A DNA stretch of 64,000 nt from Scolanthus callimorphus. Its lineage: Eukaryota; Cnidaria; Anthozoa; Actiniaria; Edwardsiidae. Within the stretch, counting starts at the first letter, position 1. Each line of letters begins with the position of its first letter. Under the pieces are notes generated by a model, which made no database searches, was not told the DNA's origin, and was given only the letters and a program-made list of their open reading frames with translations. The stretch is taken from NCBI GenBank assembly GCA_033964015.1, contig JAWWUD010000111.1, forward strand, positions 186,001-250,000, written 5' to 3'. A program made the translations under genes and the position numbers. Shown here one piece after another: positions 29,693 through 41,194 of this stretch.

Positions 29693-32600
29693 GTGAGGGA
29701 TGTGAAAGCCACAGCACGGGGATGACACGGTCACAGTACTGACACGGTCTCCACTGACATGGCTATGGTATGGACACGACATTGAGACACGATCAGGGTA
29801 ATGACGGTCACGGAACTGACACGGTCCCATACTGACACGGTCCCGACCTAATCTGCTAATGACGCGGTCACCATACTGACTCGGTCATGATCGACACTCG
29901 GTCATGACACTAACGCAGCACTTAGGCGGTCACGGTACGGACACGATCACGGCACTGATCGGTGCTGACACGATCACGGAACCTATACACTGATGCAGTC
30001 ATGGTACTGATGAAGGTCGGTTGTTGTTCATACTCGCCGTGCCTCAAATTTATTTAAAAAATAACCGTCTGTCTACCTTAATTACATTCATTTGCCAAGT
30101 CGGTTCTTGCAATTCTTTATTTTTATGATTATCAAACGCACACGAAGTTTATATTCCAAGTTGCTTAAATGCTTAACGTTGCCCAGAACTTCGACCAAAA
30201 AATTGCCCTGTTCACGATACCATCCGCAGTCTTTAGATAGTAGGCCTTAGGTAGTCAAAGGTACGAGTTATTTCGAGATATAATAATAAATATTAGAAAA
30301 TAACACCTATGTTGTATTGTGAATGTGCGCATTCTGATTGGTTAAAAAGCGTGTTTGTAAGAGACCTGAGAAACACGATTGTCACGCAACGCTGTCGCGC
30401 GTGTGTATGTTATTTTCTAAAAGCAATAAAAATACTTCCTGCGTGCTCTCTGGTTTCTTACAAACACTCGGGGAATGTTGGTCGAACTGATAAAACTTGA
30501 AAGACACTCGCCTTCGGCTCGTGTCTTTCAAGTTTTGATCAGTTCTCCCAACACCCCCCTCGTGTTTGTAAGAAAGCAGAGAGCACGCGGAAAGTACTTT
30601 TATTGCTTAGATAAAGTAGGTGCTTATAATAGCGCTTATCCTCAAACCTCTAAGCGCTTTACATTTTTGGATAACTCATCCTATAGAAACCGCCAGTTTA
30701 TAATAATGAGTGTGTTGCAGTATGGCGAGATTGAGGAGAAGGTGCTGCCTTTTCTCTAATATCTGCAAATGCTTAGGCCTTCGCGCCTTCTCGGATAAGG
30801 ACGTTAAACCGTAGGTCCCGTCTCTCACATACACTACACTAACCGGAACCAGAGGGACGCTGAAGAACCACGAGGATCGTCGGAAGTTGCCCAACCTTAG
30901 AGTCACAGAACTCGCATCTAGAGAAGACCGGAGTGGTGATCCGGCCGGGGTTTGAACTTCCAACCTACCGTACATAAGCCCGGTGCTCTACCACTGCGCT
31001 AACCGGTCGTCGGAGATGGGTGCGAGGGACGACACGTCTCGATCATCCATCTCGAACGTGATAACAAGTAAAGCTGGTGACGAGAGAACACTCGCAGTGA
31101 CGTATATCAATTGCAAATGCTTTTTCTGTTATATGTTTGTTCAAACTTGTTAAACGCGTGACAAGGCGAGGTGGACTTACTGACAATTCGACGTCTTTAA
31201 TTCTCTTTTCTTTGTCGAGTCGCAAAGCGAACGACGAGAAAAATTAAAGGATTTTAGGATAGTCTAAAGAGGCTGGCCACATACTGTTTTGTTTTCGAAC
31301 ACATCACAAAAAGATGACGTATTTCTCCGTAGGTTGGCCCACGTATCACCTGCTTATGGCTACAGCAAGAAACTTTACCGCTGTTTCAAAGGAGTCTGGG
31401 GCAGTCCAGCATGTAAGGCACCCAAACTTATGACCAGCAAAGTCAGGAAATACATCGAAGCCATCCGAAAAGAGGTGAAAACCAAGTGCAGAAATGGAGT
31501 CGGGGGCACGAACGCAAAGGGAATGGGGAAAATACAAACATGGTACCGCGCACGTCAAGGTAGGTTAGCTGGAAGGAGTTTTCCGACTAGTTTAGTTCTT
31601 ATTGGTTTATCAGAACTTGAGAAAGGTGTGTGCGAGTGAGATTGGGAGTAAAGAATACAGTGAGAAATGTCTGAAAAGGAGGTAGCCAAGAGACCACTCT
31701 ATATTCACCCCCTCTTTCTCTACTCCGGCGAATTTTTTTTACAGCTTAAAAAGAAGCACCGATCGGATCGAAGAAGGAGGGAGGCACTAGAGCATAAACA
31801 TGGAGGATTCTCTGATGAAGCTCCATACTTTGCACCCCAAAATAGCCTAGCTTCTTATTTTACACCCCTCCTTTTTTCTTCATGCGCATGGTCACAGAAA
31901 AGTACCGCAATCTTGTCCCAGAACCCGTCATTTTTTGGCCAGAGGCAGGATTCGGTGCTCTGGGGGAATTCAATTAGTGAGCATGCGTGGTAGGTCAATA
32001 TCATACAGAAAACATAACAAACTTTCAAACCGGAACCCACAATCTGCATATCAAGATTGTCGTCTTTCCAGAGATCGAGTGGGCTTCCTGTGGTGTATTG
32101 TTTTCATCTTCTTGACCGTGAAAAACACAGCGGAAAATGCACATTTCGTCGAGTGAATTTGAGTTCTGCTCGAGTTATAAGCTTTCTAGGTCAATGAAAA
32201 GAGTGAAAAACTTACTAGTATTCCAAATATGGTATGCAAATATTTCCTTATAAGGAAGGTTGAAGAAAGTCGACAATTCTGCTGAATGGCTTCCTCGTCA
32301 GCCAATCACAAACCAAGTACAATCACTATCACGTGGTGCGCGCATGATTTCTAATTACACAGCTGCGTTTAATTCAAAATTTGATTGGTTAATAGAAATA
32401 AGGGACCAATGAGAATGCAAAGTAAAAACATATACTCCTCGACACTCATGTTAAACTCACACTAATGTTTATCTTGTTTGTTATCAATCACAAGGTCTGG
32501 AAGCGTACATATCAAGTTACTGGAGACTTGTTTCGTACAAGTTGGGCATACCGCAGGGCTGGATACGCGACCGTGGTAGTAAAGCTATCAGACATAAGTA

Positions 32601-34096
32601 CCCGGTACTGTTCTCATTCTGGACGGATAAGAAGAAAAGGCACATTGCGGCGGCTTTGAGGTACGTACAGCAAATGGGCAATGCAAGCTATAATGAATGC
32701 GCGTACTGCATGTCGGTAGTAAAGATATCAAACAACAAATTGCCTTGTATGCGCGCGTTGCATCCTGAAAGTTGTGTTACATTCCAAAGGAATCTTTAAA
32801 TAAAAAAGAGCTGGAATCGTCCATTCACGAAGAAAGTGCTGTCAAATCCGCGCGGGTTGCCTGTGGTGTACAAAACGTGACTCAGGCCCCTCGGCGGGGG
32901 GCAAAAACAAAATGGCGACCAAGAGAAGGATGTTTCTCGAGTATCTGCAAGTTTTGGTAAATTTTCCTGCTTTTTTCGCTAAGATATGAGGAAAAGTACT
33001 TACAGGCCTTCCAAATAAGGTAAGGGGAATCTCCTAATAAGGAAGCTTTGCAACGTCGGCAAAACGACAGTTTTTGGCTAAATTTTCTTGAAATTTCATT
33101 GTGAGTGTATTTTGGCTAGTCATTATCACAGCTAATTTCATCCAATCACAAGCACGAGTGTCGTCTTCATGAATCTCAGCGTCACCCAACGTCACCCGGC
33201 AAGGTACCACCGTCACTAGCAGCCAAGTCCTTGGCGTTCAGGGTGGGTTTCCTGTGGTTGGGTTGTGAAGTCACCGGGAAACCTGTGCTCGAGCGCCCGC
33301 GCACATTCAGCGGTTTACCTTCTGACTGCATACAAGGAACGCCTGGTCCCAGGTTGCATCACTAGCATTCACCCCCTCCCCCTCCCTCAGCCATTACAAT
33401 ATGATCGAGACCAACATCGCCACCCGCGTCACTATTCCTTGGCGTTCAGGGTGGGTTTCCTGTGGTTGGTGCCAGGTTGCATGGCTAGCATTCACCCCCT
33501 CCCCCTCCCCAGCCATTACAATATAATCGAGACGAACATCGCCACCCGCGTCACTAGCAGCCTAGTCCTTGGCGTTCAGGGTGGGTTTCCTGTGGTTGGT
33601 ACCAGGCTGCATCACTAGCATTCACCCCCCCCCCCCCCCCCCCCGCTCCCCCTCCCCCAGCCATTACAATATGATCGAGATCAACACGATCATCGCTAAA
33701 TCATTGCATCGCCACCCGCGTTTTCAAAACATCGATTTGTTTTTAGCTTTGTTGTTCAAGCGTCAAATCTTATCAGCCGATGTAGTCGCATGCATGGCTT
33801 TCCTCGCAACGTTGTCTGGTTTTTGTCCCGACGCGGGTCTCGACGGATCGGTTTTATCTGTAAGTCTACTGTTCTTACTGAAATGTTCTCCTTTGTATTT
33901 GCTTCACAGATACAAGAGACGAATTCGCAAGTGGCGCTGGTGTATATGGCGGCTTTTTGCCAGGAAATGGGGGTGCTTTGGCAAATGGAGGACGCAACAA
34001 CAGAAACGCTTCTGGATGAACATGGGCTGGGGTGGATATAAGAACGGATGGTGGAATATCAAGCCATATGCAGCGTTCGTTGCAAGGCGGGGATAA
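29340..34096 (+). CDS. Secreted papain-fold cysteine peptidase-like protein, copy 1 (intact, 310 aa)
   Basis: Predicted secreted clan CA (papain-fold) peptidase; substrate unknown. Four exons (29340-29692, 31333-31559, 32495-32660, 33910-34096) chain in phase to 310 codons plus stop. An N-terminal signal peptide ends near residue 23, followed by a charged propeptide-like region with VEKRGK, a possible processing site. The nucleophile motif is SGCGPVGWAMVFGYYDR (Cys104), close to C39-type CGPxxxxMxxxYY. A candidate catalytic His243 lies in KRHIAAALR. The C-terminal NMGWGGYKNGWWNI resembles the Asn/Trp-Gly-Trp-Gly-Gly block of C10- and C1-type peptidases. Between His and the last motif is a very cationic Trp-rich stretch (RIRKWRWCIWRLFARKWGCF). 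Function is inferred from motifs only. AATAAA follows at 34197. Two frameshifted paralogues lie downstream. Confidence 0.75.
29700..30010. repeat. Degenerate minisatellite, intron 1 of peptidase copy 1
   Basis: Roughly 17-bp units of the type ACTGACACGGTCACGGT, many copies, highly degenerate. Confidence 0.75.
30419..30610. mobile_element. Inverted-repeat element, about 190 bp
   Basis: AAAAGCAATAAAAATACTTC with GCGTGCTCTCTGGTTTCTTA and CAAACACTCGGGG on the left match the inverted right end. A central CTTGAAAGACACTCG / CGTGTCTTTCAAG hairpin is also present. Confidence 0.7.
30690..31016 (-). mobile_element. tRNA-derived SINE
   Basis: On the - strand the head has a pol III A box TAGCGCAGTGG (30991-31001) and a B box-like AGTTCAAACCC (about 30948-30958), spaced as in a tRNA. 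A body with GTGAGAGACGGGACCTACGG and a 3' part with AAAAGGCAGCACCTTCTCC follows. This layout matches SINEs common in anthozoan genomes as I know them. The tRNA-like part continues straight into the SINE body, so I do not read it as a working tRNA gene. Confidence 0.75.
31333..31559 (+). CDS. Peptidase copy 1, exon 2
   Basis: RLAHVSPAYGYSKKLYRCFK to IQTWYRARQ. Same 227-nt length as exon 2 of copy 2, with high identity over KVRKYIEAIRKEVKTKC. Confidence 0.75.
32495..32660 (+). CDS. Peptidase copy 1, exon 3 (His motif)
   Basis: GWIRDRGSKAIRHKYPVLFS then FWTDKKKRHIAAALR, with the candidate catalytic His. 166 nt, as in copy 3. Confidence 0.75.
32848..33096 (+). repeat. Interspersed repeat A, copy 3
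   Basis: Best match to copy 1 (1857-2105, inverted); shares CCGCGCGGGTTGCCTGTGGT at the left and the TTGCAACGTCGGCAAAACGA block at the right. Lies in intron 3 of peptidase copy 1. Confidence 0.75.
33231..33690 (+). repeat. Tandem repeat, about 130-bp units, intron 3 of peptidase copy 1
   Basis: GGCGTTCAGGGTGGGTTTCC recurs at about 33233, 33441 and 33571, each followed by GCATTCACCCCCTCCCCCTC-type sequence and ATTACAATATGATCGAGA. The first unit carries about 80 nt of extra sequence; the third has a long C-run (33627-33643). Confidence 0.85.
33910..34096 (+). CDS. Peptidase copy 1, exon 4 (C-terminal motif, stop)
   Basis: RYKRRIRKWRWCIWRLFARK to NGWWNIKPYAAFVARRG and TAA. Most conserved exon between the three copies. 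Confidence 0.78.
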
Positions 34097-34196
34097 ACAC
34101 TAAACATTAGCAAATAATTTTCTACTTTTTAAGTTTAAAACCTTAATTTAATTTTTGTTTGAACGATGTAAATCGCTGATATTTTAGAATAATTGT

Positions 34197-34202
34197 AATA
34201 AA
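34197..34202 (+). terminator. Polyadenylation signal, peptidase copy 1
   Basis: AATAAA about 100 nt after the stop, followed by AGACGCAAA.G; the same context recurs at 46130 after copy 2. Confidence 0.6.
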
Positions 34203-34379
34203 GACGCAAAAGGCAATGAAGCCTGGCAACACGCTTGCATCGTCACTCTATTGAAGTCAAAGAAATGATCAATAAGGGACTGTGCAATAATTATCGCGAG
34301 GGGGAGGGGGCTGAAAAATGGAAGACAGATGGCTGAAAATTAGACCGGACCCCCTCCAACAGCGCAAAAATTAGGTAAG

Positions 34380-34750
34380 ACCCCCCAGCACAGACCGGCC
34401 GTAAATAGGCAATATTCGAATTCTTGGGTTGCAACCATTCCTTTGGGAATTTAACTACAAAAGTGCGGCGGCCATGCTGGTGCCCTGAGCAATGGGAGCT
34501 AATAAACTTTCTTTTGTTGTATACCACCTTTTATATACCACCAGTTTGACCCCCAGTGACGTCACTTGCAACCCAAGAATTCAAACGGTTAGACTGGGAC
34601 GAACACTCAAGTGAGGCTCATGCGGGGGATTCATTTGTTTCACTATTTCCAGCTCAGTGCACTTGGAAAAGGCGAAAAAAAAAAGAACCCCCACATGAGC
34701 CTCACTTGAGCGTTCGTCCCAGTCTGGCTGTTTGAATACGAATATTGCCT
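34380..34750. repeat. Nested inverted repeats
   Basis: TAGGCAATATTCGAATTCTT and its diverged complement bound the segment. Inside, GACTGGGACGAACACTCAAG / TGAGGCTCATG pairs with CATGAGCCTCACTTGAGCGT. Confidence 0.65.
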
Positions 34751-35056
34751 ATTATTATTCAGCACATCGATGCACTGCCCAAATATGGTCATTGGAACCC
34801 CAATAACTGTCTTCTGTACATGACAGATATCCTGCGATATCCGTCTCTCAGGGAAATATGATGTGTTGAGCTCGTAAATAATACACAAAAGTAATGTTTT
34901 TTCAGGGGTTTTTGTGCTATCGATGTGCTAAATAATAAAACCATTATCCTCCTCGATTTTGCAGAATATCGTCTGATTTAGCCAACTCGGGACTTCGTCC
35001 CTCGTCTGCTAAGTATCAGACGATATTCTGCGCAATCTCGCAGGATAATGGTTAAT
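34746..35056 (-). mobile_element. Interspersed repeat B, copy 2
   Basis: Reverse-orientation counterpart of 14517-14822, from TTCAGCACATCGATGCACTG to GCGCAATCTCGCAGGATAAT. Confidence 0.75.
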
Positions 35057-35826
35057 TAGATCGATATACGTACCCAGAGCTCCCGACTCGCGGGGAGGCT
35101 TTGATTCACTACTCACTACCTGATAAAAGACGGACATATCTATAAACCATTTGGAATCAGAACTAACAGACATTCGTCTTTTCCACCATTTTTTTCCACG
35201 AGTCGGAAACAAGAGACTCAAGAAACCACAGGAAGCCTCCCGGATGGTCGGACATTTGCACTGCGTTGAACTATTTTGCAGTTTAACATCAAGTTTGTTT
35301 TGTCAAAGATGAGATTAAGCCAAAATCGACTGGTAATGTAGCACCAAATTTTGACTAATTTGTTCGAGAAATGCCATATGAAGTATTCTAAGGTGGTCAA
35401 GTAAGTTAGTTTAGTTCTACGATGGTCCATAGATCTTTACGCAGTTCATAGTCTTATATTTGATAACAAAATTGATGAAAACTATTTTGCACTAAAGCAA
35501 TAAATGACGTCAGAGAGATAAGATGCGGTTTGGAGTAGTTACAAGCGCGAAAGAGAGGAGTCCTAGTATTGGGGGCGAACTTAAGTACCGGAACAGTATG
35601 ACATTTATTTAGGGCTCAGTGATTTATTTTTAAAATACAATAATAACGAAACGCATTCCAATAGTGTAGTTGAAACACCTTTCAACACAGTTCTAAATCG
35701 CTCCCTTGACTATTTGTTTTAAAGAAAATATCTTATTTATCGACGACTAGTCACTAACTTGCCATGTTTTTCTTGCAAAACCGGATTTGGAGCCACACTA
35801 AGGCGCGGACCAGAAAAAAATCTGAC

Positions 35827-36118
35827 CTATTATTTTTTTCCTAGAGGGCACGGTAACGAATTCTGCATTCTGATTTGTTCTTAGAGCGCGCGCGCGGGGG
35901 CAATATTTTCCTATCTCTGACCTAGGTCACGGTAACCATTTGCGCGCGCTTGTTTCCATCGAAAAAATCAAATTTTAGAGTTGGAAAAAAATAAATAAGT
36001 TATTTACCGGCTTTAGGTCGGTCCGTTTAGGCAAAAACTGTGACCTCGGCCTGGAAAATGTTGACCTCGGCCTATACGGACCTCCCAGCCGGTAAATAAC
36101 ATATATTTACGGTCGGCT
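35827..36118. repeat. Interspersed repeat C, copy 1
   Basis: GAGGGCACGGTAACGAATTC, CTGACCTAGGTCACGGTAAC and TTATTTACCGGCTTTAGGTC; inverted pieces TTACCGGC.. and GCCGGTAAATAAC at the right. Recurs at 41742-42062. Confidence 0.7.
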
Positions 36119-36399
36119 TTTTCGCGTGGAATTTCGCAAATACGAGAGTATTTTTTAAGTAAAGATGAAAATAATAATAATTTAAAAACATACCAAAACA
36201 ATTGGACCAGTTTTTGTAAAAGGTGTAAATAGGTCTGGATCCGTGCCTGCACACTTATGTACAATACACCATAACCAAAATAACAATTTGCTGAACCATA
36301 TCCTAGGCATAGTGCTGTCCAATTTGGGGTTTAAAAATAAATTACGGTTATAAAAAGGATAAATGTTTTGACAATAAAGTTATAGCTTCGCAGCTAGCA

Positions 36400-36434
36400 A
36401 AGGTGAAGGAATAGAAGAAGCCCAAAAGACAAAG
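36400..36434 (+). other. Candidate 5' UTR exon of peptidase copy 2
   Basis: GCAGCTAGCAAAGGTGAAGG to AAAGACAAAG|GTAGCA, parallel to the sites upstream of copies 1 and 3. Confidence 0.35.
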
Positions 36435-36990
36435 GTAGCAAAATCTACAGTCTTTCATATAACTCTATTTTGATCAATTGTAGATGTAGTCCTACTGTCC
36501 ATCTTTAAGCTCTAGTGTATTTAAAGAACCTGTGGCTGTGCCAGCCGCCATACATTTGGACAGCAACATACGATGACAAGGACGAGAAAGCATCCATTTC
36601 CTTCGGCTGGTTTAGAGAATATGGAGCAATTTGAAGTAAATCAAATCTGAAACTTTGTTTTTAGATTTCGGATTTAAAAATTTCCTCTTCTAATATCGAA
36701 TGGACACAATAACAAAGGGGCTGGCACGGGCGCTTTAGGATAAAGTTGTCTGATTTAATAGACAGAACGTTTCCTTGCTCACCATTTGGCTACACTGCTC
36801 TTGTGTTTATCTTTGTGTGTTTTTGGCGTAGTTGAGCTGATATTTTTTTATCCTTTCATACTTTCCTTGGGGCGGGGATATTTCTTTCTTTTTGTTCTAT
36901 CATTCACGGCATGTCGAAATTTAAAGATGCCAGGAAGCACCTTATAACGAAAGATTTTGTTAGGATTTCAGTGCGCTTCACTATTCATGT

Positions 36991-38030
36991 GTTAAATAAG
37001 GTAATAAGCAGACAAAACAGGAGCCGAGAGATGCCAACGTTTCGGATTTTACTTTCAATCCTTCATCAGGGCGGCAACTAAAACCGTTACAAAGATGATG
37101 TCTATTGTTACGGAACACATTCTTATAAATAGACTTTAGTAATAATTCACTATTATAGCTATATCCGACAATTTGTAAATGCGTCGAATTGAGTACTCGA
37201 CATTTAGTCAACATAACTGAATCGTTGGATGAAATTTCATGAGAATTGACCTTGAGATTGTTTGTCCAAGACCCACCACTTGGTTAACCTTATGTATTGC
37301 ACATTTGGAAGAGTCAGCAGTTTTGGCCACACTGCTGATAACGACCACTTCTTTACGCTCCTGAGACTCTAGTGTTTGATGAAAATTAGTTTTATTGGTT
37401 GGAAGCTTTTCACAAATCATACCTCCAAGTTTTTGATAACCTTTTCGGTACTCAATTCCATAGCTGGTGAAAACGTTACTGTCGCACACTCTTTTCTAAC
37501 ATGCGCACTGGCTTATTTAGAGTCATGCAATTTCTAGGTCATGCGCAGTTAATTTTGCAAGCTAAGTAAGTTCACATCAACTTCTGTAATTTCCTGAATG
37601 CGTCAGAACAGGCATCAATTCCAGTCATAACAATTTGGGTTGATTGGCTGAACAGTAACAACTTGGACCGTTTCCACTTAAAAGCTATCTTGCATTTCTC
37701 TTACCCCATGCATTGCTGACTGGTCCTGACGCATAAATACAACACGAATTTTACTGTACAACACATCAGATTAACCCAAGTAACGAAGCGAACAGGACAG
37801 GGAATTGTGACTGAGGGCGTTCTAGTGGGTCGATTCTAGCAAGGATACTCGGCAGAGTGTTAAGGAACTCCTACTCGAAAACCCGTGCCTTCTAGGAGAA
37901 GCTTGCTAGCCGTCTGGGCCGCATTTGTCTGACCTGTTTACCTCTCGATACTGCCAAGCTGTACCAAGTCCCCAAACACAGTGATTTTACAATAAAGCAA
38001 GAAATTGAACAAGATCCCGCTTTGTTACAC
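36991..38030. other. Insertion of about 1 kb upstream of peptidase copy 2
   Basis: The sequence upstream of copy 3 runs straight from TTTCAGTGCGCTTCACTATT to TTCTTTGTCAGGATGATG, but here about 1 kb intervenes. It starts near TGTTAAATAAGG, contains CCAACGTTTCGGATTTTACT and CTTCATCAGGGC, and ends near AATAAAGC...TTGTTACA. Possibly a retroelement or solo-LTR remnant; I cannot assign it. Confidence 0.4.
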
Positions 38031-38090
38031 TATATTCCTTTGTCAGGATGATGTCCTTAGATCATGTTGATGCATATTTTCCCTCAACAG

Positions 38091-38449
38091 ATGTTGCGCG
38101 TGTTGTCCCTCATCACCATCCTATTGACGCTACACGCCTTGGTCCTCACCAGTGGTCGTAGACTGGAGGAACCCGCTAATGCCCGCACGTCAGAGACTCT
38201 AACAGACGCTCAACGAGACGCCTTGATGGAAGAAATCAGACGCGAGGAGCATCCTAGCAAGCCAGTCTTGGTAGAAAGAAGAGGAAAGTTCTTCAAAAAG
38301 ACCTACAAGCCTTGGAAGAAATGGTCGAAAGACAAATATATTTCGAGATGGAATAAAGACTTTCCAATTTATAACCAGCACAACTGTTGTGGATGCTGGT
38401 CGGGTTGTGGACCCGTCGCGTGGGCGATGGTTTTTGCTTACGATGCCAG
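38091..38449 (+). CDS. Peptidase copy 2, exon 1
   Basis: Acceptor CCCTCAACAG abuts the ATG. Signal peptide, VERRGKFFKK region and CGP motif; donor CCAG|GTAACA. Confidence 0.65.
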
Positions 38450-38507
38450 GTAACAGGAATTCATCGATTTGCTCCGTATTCTCTAGTAAGGGACGTGTCA
38501 TTATTTA

Positions 38508-38530
38508 GCGGGGGGGGGGACCCTCCCCTT
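38508..38530. repeat. G-run
   Basis: Nine or more consecutive G in intron 1 of peptidase copy 2, in a repeat-like CCCTCCCC context. Confidence 0.5.
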
Positions 38531-39100
38531 GAACCTTGAACATAACCAAGAAAATATGACCCTCCCCCAGTCGTGGGTGAAAAAAAATTGCCACCGCCTC
38601 CCCATGTATTTTATATTTTCTGAAAAACCTGTCAGATAGACTCTTGTCCGAGTGATGCAATGTCTCTTTCATTCTTCTTAATAGCAGAAATACTTTTTTC
38701 TTACTTCTATCAAAGCTAAGGAACCGCGGTCATTATTTATCGCCTCTATTATTTACGTCAGAGGATTCTAGGTAATACACGGTAAAATGGCAGTGATCCT
38801 CCCGAGTACAATGATTAACGTGATATCCCATCTCAGCTATTAAACGTTTTCGTGATCCCCCCTCCCCCGTCCCCTATTTGACCTTGTACTGAAGACATTT
38901 TACAGAAAAATGGGATCGTATTGTTCCTTTCGTTGCGCGCGAAGCGCGCTCGAATTTTGAACGCATTTTATCAAGCCTCGGAGAAAGGGTACATGAACAT
39001 GTTTTGTGTACGGTATATGACACCATAATGTGTGGTCATCCACATCGCTGTCGATGGACAGCCCTGTGAAAGTTATGCGAATTTAAATACAGTCGGAAGT

Positions 39101-39412
39101 TACAGCTAAAACTGTTGCATCGCGACCCACGTTTTCAAAAACATCAGATTATTTTTGGATTTTTGACTTTGCTGTTCCGCCAATCAAACTATCTGAGCCA
39201 ATGAAACTCTTGCCCTGTTTTTCCTAGTGCAGTCAACTGGCTTCCTACTGAACTAAAACCAGACAACGTCGCGACGGAAAGCTAGGCGACTGCACTAGGC
39301 GAAACAGGACATGAATCTGATTGGCTCATAAGATTTGACTGGCGGAACAGCAAAGCCAAAAACAAATCGATGTTTTGAAAACGCGGGTCGCGATGCAACG
39401 ATTTAAGCTGTA
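39101..39412. mobile_element. TA-flanked MITE, intron 1 of peptidase copy 2
   Basis: Ends CAGCTAAAACTGTTGCATCG and CGATGCAACGATTTAAGCTG between TA. A half copy of the same family lies at about 33695-33850 (TCATTGCATCGCCACCCGCG, CGATTTGTTTTTAGCTTTG). Confidence 0.75.
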
Positions 39413-39765
39413 ATACACGACATAGTTACTAGTATCACCCGTGATCAATGTATAAAATATATGGCTGAAAAATCTGTTTGCACTAATAAAACGTTTCATA
39501 CATTTCCTGTAAAATATCAACTCAAAAGGGGGCATGGACACTCCCCTAAATCCGCCACTGTCTAGATTACGAAGGCGCATTCCACTTCTAGGGAGGTTTC
39601 CGTATGCTTCTCGTAATCGGTCATCACATTGAAATCACTCTTATAGGTTTTATTCTGAGTTTTCCGATGCACCCGTTGAAAATGCGAGCGAAAGACGATG
39701 GCCCAGAGATACTCTCTTACCAAGAAGAAAGAAACTCGATTAAATTCGATCTGTAGATTGAGTAC

Positions 39766-40429
39766 TTAAGGTTATTCCCCTGTTTTGCACGGCGCACGCT
39801 GTTCTGCGCATGGACGCGCGATCAATTCGTTCGAAAATGACGCAATCGAGCGCGCGCGCGCAAGCTAAATATCCCCATTTGAGCGAGAAACACCAAGAAA
39901 AAGTCGCTTTTTGGGATATTGCGCGAAAACAAGATTGGGCACCCCCATTTTTTATTTTACCATTTTGATAAGACTATCATTCCCCTGTTATAAAAAAGAG
40001 TTTAAAGAAATTTCCACGACAAGGTTTTGAGCTATCGTCATAAAAAGCCCCAAAACGAGACACAGAGACTCTCAAATTATCACGAGCGGTGCGCACATTT
40101 TCAAGAGTAGCGTCAACACACATAGAAAATTAAACATTTCAATGTTCGTCCTAGGTAGTGAAGCATCCAACAGTTCTGTTCAAACCTGCAAGCGAACTGG
40201 ATTGCTTCATTAGTGAGCGTTTTATCACAATTTTCTTGTTTCACGTATTCCTTCACAAAATAGCCCTCAGGCACTAAAAATGGGGTATGTTTTCGCCATC
40301 ACAGTTTCTAAACGAGCATGGGCACCCCCTCTTTTATTTCATATTTTCATTTCTTATATACTAAATAGTAAATAGACAAATTAAGAAAAAAATTCTACGA
40401 CAAGTTTTATTTCAGGGGAATTACCTTAA
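39766..40429. mobile_element. TTAA element A (piggyBac-like), intron 1 of peptidase copy 2
   Basis: Ends TTAAGGTTATTCCCCTG and CAGGGGAATTACCTTAA. Absent at the matching place in copy 3, which supports insertion. Non-coding, about 660 bp. Confidence 0.75.
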
Positions 40430-40612
40430 AGGCCCATTAAGCCTTTCCATAATGCATTGCGCGCCGTGGTGTTTATATCCTTGACATCTCAACTCAGAAA
40501 AGAGATTGAGAAGCCTGTTGATAGTTGAACAGTTATTTTTGTTTTGTCATCTTTTTTCGTTTTCAAAACCAAAACCACGCAATGCATTATGGAAAGCTTA
40601 ATGGGCCTTTAA
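40426..40612. mobile_element. TTAA element B (piggyBac-like), adjoining element A
   Basis: Ends TTAAAGGCCCATTAAGC and GCTTAATGGGCCTTTAA, with inner arm TTTCCATAATGCATTGCG / CGCAATGCATTATGGAAA. It shares the TTAA at 40426-40429 with element A. Confidence 0.75.
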
Positions 40613-40681
40613 CATCGGCTACATACTGGAGCTGTCCCCTAACCAACTGCAAAAGCTGCTGGATTTTTTATTTGCTATCAG

Positions 40682-40908
40682 GCTGGCCCGCAGATCGCCG
40701 GCTTATGGTTACAGGAGGGCACTTTTCCGCTGTAAAAATGGTGTGTCGGGAGGAACGAACTGTAAAGTACCGTTGAAGATGAACAAAAAAGTGAGAAGAT
40801 ACGTCGAAGCTATCCGAAAAGAGGTGAAAACCAAGTGCAAAAATGGACAGGGGGGCACGACCTTAAAGGGAATGGGGAAAATACAAACATGGTACCGCGC
40901 ACGTCAAG
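40682..40908 (+). CDS. Peptidase copy 2, exon 2
   Basis: RLARRSPAYGYRRALFRCKN to TWYRARQ, 227 nt, open. Confidence 0.65.
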
Positions 40909-41194
40909 GTAAGGGTAGGAGTGGACAAATTGCTTTTGTTACATTCCCAATGATTTTTTACCTTGTGTCAATAGCACCTTCGGGTATCTATGAACTTAGA
41001 ATAGATCCTAAAGCTTACCATTTTGCAGTACAATCATCAGGTCTACGCCTAGGTCTACTCGCCCTTCTTATCTATTGTCTGCTGAAAAAAAGATAATTAA
41101 TGATTTGGCCCTCTATGCTAAGAAAAGAGACAACGGCAACGAGGACTACGGTGTATCGACTAGACGGCTATACGCCTTTGAGGTTCAAATTATA

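Larger units (their letters stand above)
34203..36380. other. Intergenic segment duplicated downstream of copy 2
   Basis: Blocks such as GGGACTGTGCAATAA, CCCCTCCAACAGCG and TTACGCAGTTCATAG recur after copy 2 (46190-47290), showing a segmental duplication that includes flanks. It also contains inverted repeats (34380-34750), repeat B copy 2 and repeat C copy 1. No gene seen. Confidence 0.55.

Noticed and set aside
30940..31016. A tRNA gene on the - strand
   Set aside because: The tRNA-like part runs without a terminator into a SINE body and shows mismatches in the B box; it is the SINE head.
35876..35900. GCGCGCGCG stretches as a CpG-island promoter
   Set aside because: They belong to repeat C, present again at 41742-42062, with no gene start nearby.
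37208..37489. A - strand frame of 93 codons upstream of peptidase copy 2
   Set aside because: It falls within the segment absent upstream of copy 3, in repeat-like sequence, and I recognise no domain; kept only as part of the insertion.
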